Source: Alistipes sp. | GTDB lineage: Bacteria; Bacteroidota; Bacteroidia; Bacteroidales; Rikenellaceae | DNA: 44,085 bases | NCBI GenBank assembly: GCA_017520545.1 | Contig: JAFXFM010000024.1 | Span: 1-44,085 of the forward strand | Direction: 5' to 3' | In this document: piece after piece, positions 41,528-44,085 of the stretch | Layout of the letters: every line of letters starts with the position of its first letter | Position numbering within the stretch: the stretch's first letter is position 1 | Made by a program: the position numbers and the translations under genes | The notes under the pieces: model-generated | The model's input: the letters and a program-made list of their open reading frames with translations, nothing else | Told to the model about the DNA's origin: nothing | Databases searched by the model: none

Positions 41528-41948
41528 ATACCTTATTATATATAGGTGCAATTTTGTGGTCTTTGCCCCTGAATATCCTCTTTTGTGAGCTAAAATTTGC
41601 GAGTAATCCCTCGTGCAAAATAAAATATGCCATTCTCAGCGAGTTAAACTTGCGGCATTTTGCGCTGTAATGCACTGATATTCACATTGTATAGCATACG
41701 GGCAACGGTTGCAAAAATATATTTCTTCTAAACACAAATCTGCAAAAACTCGAAATTATTTCTATCTTTGTAATCGAAATGGGTCTGATGTAGCAAAATG
41801 TTCGCAGCAACATCAAAAATTGGCAAAAAGATTTATGTGTGTTACAACAACAATTTGCGACAGCACCTCTACTGCACTACCCTCCTCTTGTTGGGTGTGC
41901 AATATGTATATTATGTTAAATTTTATTTAGGTATATTTTAAATTACTT
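41528..41948. other. 421-bp gene-free leader region before znuA
   Basis: It contains paired segments TTTGCGAG/CTCGTGCAAA (around 41595-41620), ATGCC/GGCAT enclosing GCGAGT-TAA-ACTTGC (around 41628-41660), a GCAACGGTTGC palindrome near 41702, the TATCTTTG box at 41763 and a GATGT/ACATC hairpin near 41787-41814. I cannot assign it to a known riboswitch or element. Confidence 0.5.
41763..41770 (+). promoter_or_regulatory. -7 box likely used by znuA
   Basis: TATCTTTG (TAnnTTTG), 179 bp before the ATG, giving a long leader with the hairpin near 41787-41814. No good -33 match. Confidence 0.5.
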
Positions 41949-42827
41949 ATGGTTATCACTAAATTACAACGATTTACGACTATACTTATCGTTATCATTA
42001 TTTCTGCACTGATTGTAAGCTGTGGTAAGCGCAAAATAACTATCGAGAATCGCGTAATTGTATCGATTGCGCCATTGAAGCCGCTTGTTGAAGGCATCTT
42101 AGGCGACGACTTCGAGGTTGTTGTGCTTGTTCCGCAAGGTGCATCGCCCGAAACTTTCGAACCTACGCCAAAGCAATTGCGCGAGGTCGAATCGGCACGA
42201 TTTGTATTCGGTACAGGATTGCTCGAATTTGAGCAGGAACTAATCCATCGCGTTGCTCGTAATGAACAGATTATCAATCTATCACAAGGAATTGACGTGA
42301 TTGCTGGAAGCTGTTCTCACGCCCATCATAAACACTCGCACGATCATACCCACGGCATCGACCCTCATATATGGTGTTCGCCAAAATCGCTTCTTAAGAT
42401 GACGCAAAACATCTACTCGGCCATCACTACCGAAATGCCCGACTCGATGAAATATAAAATGACATATAACGATCTGTATATCAAGATAGCGGATCTTCAC
42501 AAGGAGGTTGCAGACAAATGTTGGAAAGAACCTCACACCGCCTTTATGATATACCACCCTGCCCTCACCTATCTTGCTCGCGATTACGGACTTAAGCAGA
42601 TAGTTATCGAGAATGAGGGCAAAGAGCCTAGCGCAAAACACATTGCCAATATCATCGAGCAGGCACGTCAAAAGGGCATAAAGTATGTATTCTACCAGTC
42701 GGAGTTTCCTGCATCGTCGGTGGAGATAATATGCAAAGATATCAACGCTACTGCCGTAGAAATCAACCCATTAGCCGAGGATGTTGTCGAAAATATCCGC
42801 CATATTACAACTCTAATAACCGAGTAA
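41949..42827 (+). CDS. znuA: Zinc-binding lipoprotein ZnuA-like
   Basis: 292 residues. The signal MVITKLQRFTTILIVIIISA leads to a lipobox ending at Cys25 (IVSC). Cluster A-I fold with VIVSIAPLKPLVEGILG, a His-rich loop at 124-135 (HAHHKHSHDHTH) and GIDPHIWCSP and MIYHPALTYLARDYG with metal ligands. The first usual ligand site (GASPHT in many) reads GASPETFEPTPKQL, with Glu in place of His. It delivers Zn(II) to the ABC permease. Paired with znuC 2 nt downstream. Leader is long (see 41528-41948). Confidence 0.93.
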   Translation: MVITKLQRFTTILIVIIISALIVSCGKRKITIENRVIVSIAPLKPLVEGILGDDFEVVVLVPQGASPETFEPTPKQLREVESARFVFGTGLLEFEQELIHRVARNEQIINLSQGIDVIAGSCSHAHHKHSHDHTHGIDPHIWCSPKSLLKMTQNIYSAITTEMPDSMKYKMTYNDLYIKIADLHKEVADKCWKEPHTAFMIYHPALTYLARDYGLKQIVIENEGKEPSAKHIANIIEQARQKGIKYVFYQSEFPASSVEIICKDINATAVEINPLAEDVVENIRHITTLITE

Positions 42828-42829
42828 CA

Positions 42830-43582
42830 ATGGAGCCTGTTGTTTCGCTAAAAAACGTAAGTGTGAAGTATGACGATACGGTAGCATTAGAGGGTGTGTC
42901 GCTCGACGTCTACCCCGACGACTTTTTGGGCATTATTGGTCCGAATGGAGGTGGTAAAACAACCCTTGTAAAGGCGATTTTAAGCACCGTTCCGCACTCC
43001 GGAGAGGTCGAGTACTCCCCTACCCTTTCTACGCAGGGGCATCGGCTTATAGGCTACTTGCCACAGCAATCCGACTTTGATCGCTCGTTCCCAATTTCGG
43101 TTATCGAGGTTGTAATGTCGGGATTACAGGCAGAAAAGGGTCTTTTCTCACGCTACACAGCAGCCGACCGCAAACGGGCTATGAAGTTGCTCGAGATGGC
43201 AGGTATTGAGGCTATCGCCGAGCGTCAAATCAGCGAAATATCGGGCGGACAGATGCAGCGTGCTCTACTCTGCCGTGCAGTAATTTTAGAGCCTAAATTG
43301 CTTATTTTGGACGAGCCGACCAACTTTGTGGACAACCAATTCGAAAACGAATTATACACGCTTTTACGTCGCCTAAATGAGCGTATGGCAATAGTTATGG
43401 TATCGCACGACTTGGGCACGATAACAAGCGTCGTAAAGAGCATTGTTTGCGTCAATCGCACCGTACATCGCCACGACTCGAACGTCATAACCGCCGAGCA
43501 GTTGGAGAACTACCACTGCCCTATTCAGATTATCTCGCACGGGCACGTTCCTCACACCGTATTGGGGCATCACAATCACTAA
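42830..43582 (+). CDS. znuC: Zinc ABC transporter ATPase ZnuC-like
   Basis: 250 residues from ATG 42830; an upstream in-frame start inside znuA is rejected. Walker A GPNGGGKT at 37-44, signature SGGQMQR, Walker B LLILDEP, and SHDL with the H-loop His. The end is His-rich (ISHGHVPHTVLGHHNH), which could bind zinc. It powers uptake through a ZnuB-like permease. The only such permease in the window is encoded at 27853-28698. Hairpin after the stop. Confidence 0.93.
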   Translation: MEPVVSLKNVSVKYDDTVALEGVSLDVYPDDFLGIIGPNGGGKTTLVKAILSTVPHSGEVEYSPTLSTQGHRLIGYLPQQSDFDRSFPISVIEVVMSGLQAEKGLFSRYTAADRKRAMKLLEMAGIEAIAERQISEISGGQMQRALLCRAVILEPKLLILDEPTNFVDNQFENELYTLLRRLNERMAIVMVSHDLGTITSVVKSIVCVNRTVHRHDSNVITAEQLENYHCPIQIISHGHVPHTVLGHHNH

Positions 43583-43589
43583 AAAACAA

Positions 43590-43614
43590 AGGCTAACCCA
43601 TTGAAGGTTAGCCT
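43590..43614. terminator. Bidirectional terminator
   Basis: AGGCTAACC pairs with GGTTAGCCT around CATTGAA. A-rich on the left, so it is stronger for the leftward gene. Confidence 0.8.
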
Positions 43615-43636
43615 ATTTCATTGGTGTAGAACCACC

Positions 43637-44002
43637 CTACTCGGTAAATTCCACGATTGTACCTGTAGCTGTGTAGATATTGCGCATATAGAATGGAGGC
43701 AAACCAACAATCGCGTGCTTGACGTTTATATTTATAATGGTCTGCGAGCCTTTGAGGTTTGCAGCTTTGTACATCTCGGCAACAGCGTTTGCACGAACCG
43801 AGTGCTTCGACAAACCACCAATACCCAAAATCATAGTAGCCTTTGCGTGGCCCTCGGCGTGGCCGATAACCTTGAAGTTCTTTTGCGAAAGCACAACTTG
43901 CGTCTGCGAGAGATTTTTGTTCTCGGTCTGATACATATGTGTTGCACAGCCGGTAAACATCATTGCACCCAAAACGAGTGCCAACATAACGAGTTTCTTC
44001 AT
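43637..44002 (-). CDS. DUF6567-like lipoprotein
   Basis: 121 residues from ATG 44002 (MKKLVMLALVLGAMMFTGC, lipobox). Upstream in-frame Met codons at 44029 and 44026 exist, but the signal peptide fits 44002 better. The mature part FKVIGHAEGHAKATMILGIG and SQTIININVKHAIVGLPPFY resembles the small lipoprotein family I recall as DUF6567, found in Bacteroidetes (family name from memory). Function unknown. It converges on znuC; a hairpin lies between. Confidence 0.75.
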   Translation of the reverse strand: MKKLVMLALVLGAMMFTGCATHMYQTENKNLSQTQVVLSQKNFKVIGHAEGHAKATMILGIGGLSKHSVRANAVAEMYKAANLKGSQTIININVKHAIVGLPPFYMRNIYTATGTIVEFTE

Positions 44003-44085
44003 CGACGTTTCGGAGGAGGGCTTCATCAATTGTCTTGACCTTACAACAGGACGTGTATTTCAGTACGACGAGGACTGCGAGCTTA

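Noticed and set aside
41798-41941. 47-codon frame before znuA (starts ATG at 41798)
   Set aside because: Short, within a structured leader, no recognised motif, no good start context. It could be a leader peptide but the sequence does not support a call.
44030-44085. Rightward frame reading GFINCLDLTTGRVFQYDEDC at the right edge
   Set aside because: It looks protein-like but has no acceptable start in the window and overlaps the leftward lipoprotein gene in its upstream part, so it is not called. Sequence beyond the edge is needed.

Overview
The window looks like a chromosome segment of a gut-type Bacteroidales, perhaps Rikenellaceae/Alistipes-like (a low-confidence placement). The reasons are Bacteroidetes promoters (TAnnTTTG, sometimes with TTTG about 19-21 bp upstream), few Shine-Dalgarno sites, a BspA-type leucine-rich repeat protein, many Bacteroidetes-type lipoproteins, the serC-serA-DUF1015 block, and HU-like/SPOR and GtrA proteins. 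No prophage, conjugative element, transposase or CRISPR array is visible. The unusual content lies between the genes.

Layout. 1-2561: start of ispH (leftward) and a BspA-like surface protein gene cut by one amber codon. 3028-6416: operon of sensor kinase, lgt, HU-like/SPOR membrane protein and gtrA. 6482-7284: small secreted protein, then tRNA-Ser(GCU) with its own promoter and terminator. 7558-10502: OmpH/Skp-like lipoprotein, diadenylate cyclase cdaA, DUF1846 protein. 10598-13098: leftward single genes (26-residue-repeat lipoprotein, DUF418 membrane protein, DUF2795). 13214-24188: nine leftward genes spaced by 18 nt or less, probably one operon: 4HB/HAMP membrane protein, trkH, coiled-coil/SPOR-like protein, GH31, HAD, BaiN-like flavoprotein, methyltransferase-like stub, corrinoid adenosyltransferase, metallophosphoesterase. 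24374-27604: lipoprotein, mtaB, Sel1-repeat protein. 27853-35904: rightward run znuB, lptF/G, fmt, serC, serA, DUF1015, SGNH-like protein. 36221-40425: zinc-ribbon protein, recA, rsh, HIT protein. 40426-41504: long AT-rich control region and an XRE regulator. 41949-44002: znuA, znuC and a DUF6567-like lipoprotein.

Themes. (1) Zinc uptake is split: the permease (27.9 kb) is 13 kb from the binding protein and ATPase (42-43.6 kb). (2) Envelope biogenesis recurs: lgt, an LptF/G permease, an OmpH-like protein, two SPOR-like proteins, many lipoproteins. (3) Serine synthesis is one block with a Lys-type SerA.

The main hunting results are non-coding: (a) a dispersed element with hairpins and the end motif CTGCnnnGCAGGATTAA, one copy tandemly duplicated; (b) intergenic arrays made of four imperfect units of 7 or 10 nt, with different unit sequences at different loci, some supplying promoter upstream regions or the 3' ends of genes; (c) at least six copies of a quasi-palindrome TTTACnnTTGTAAA upstream of the XRE gene, each containing or resembling a -7 box, suggesting a multi-operator self-regulated switch.
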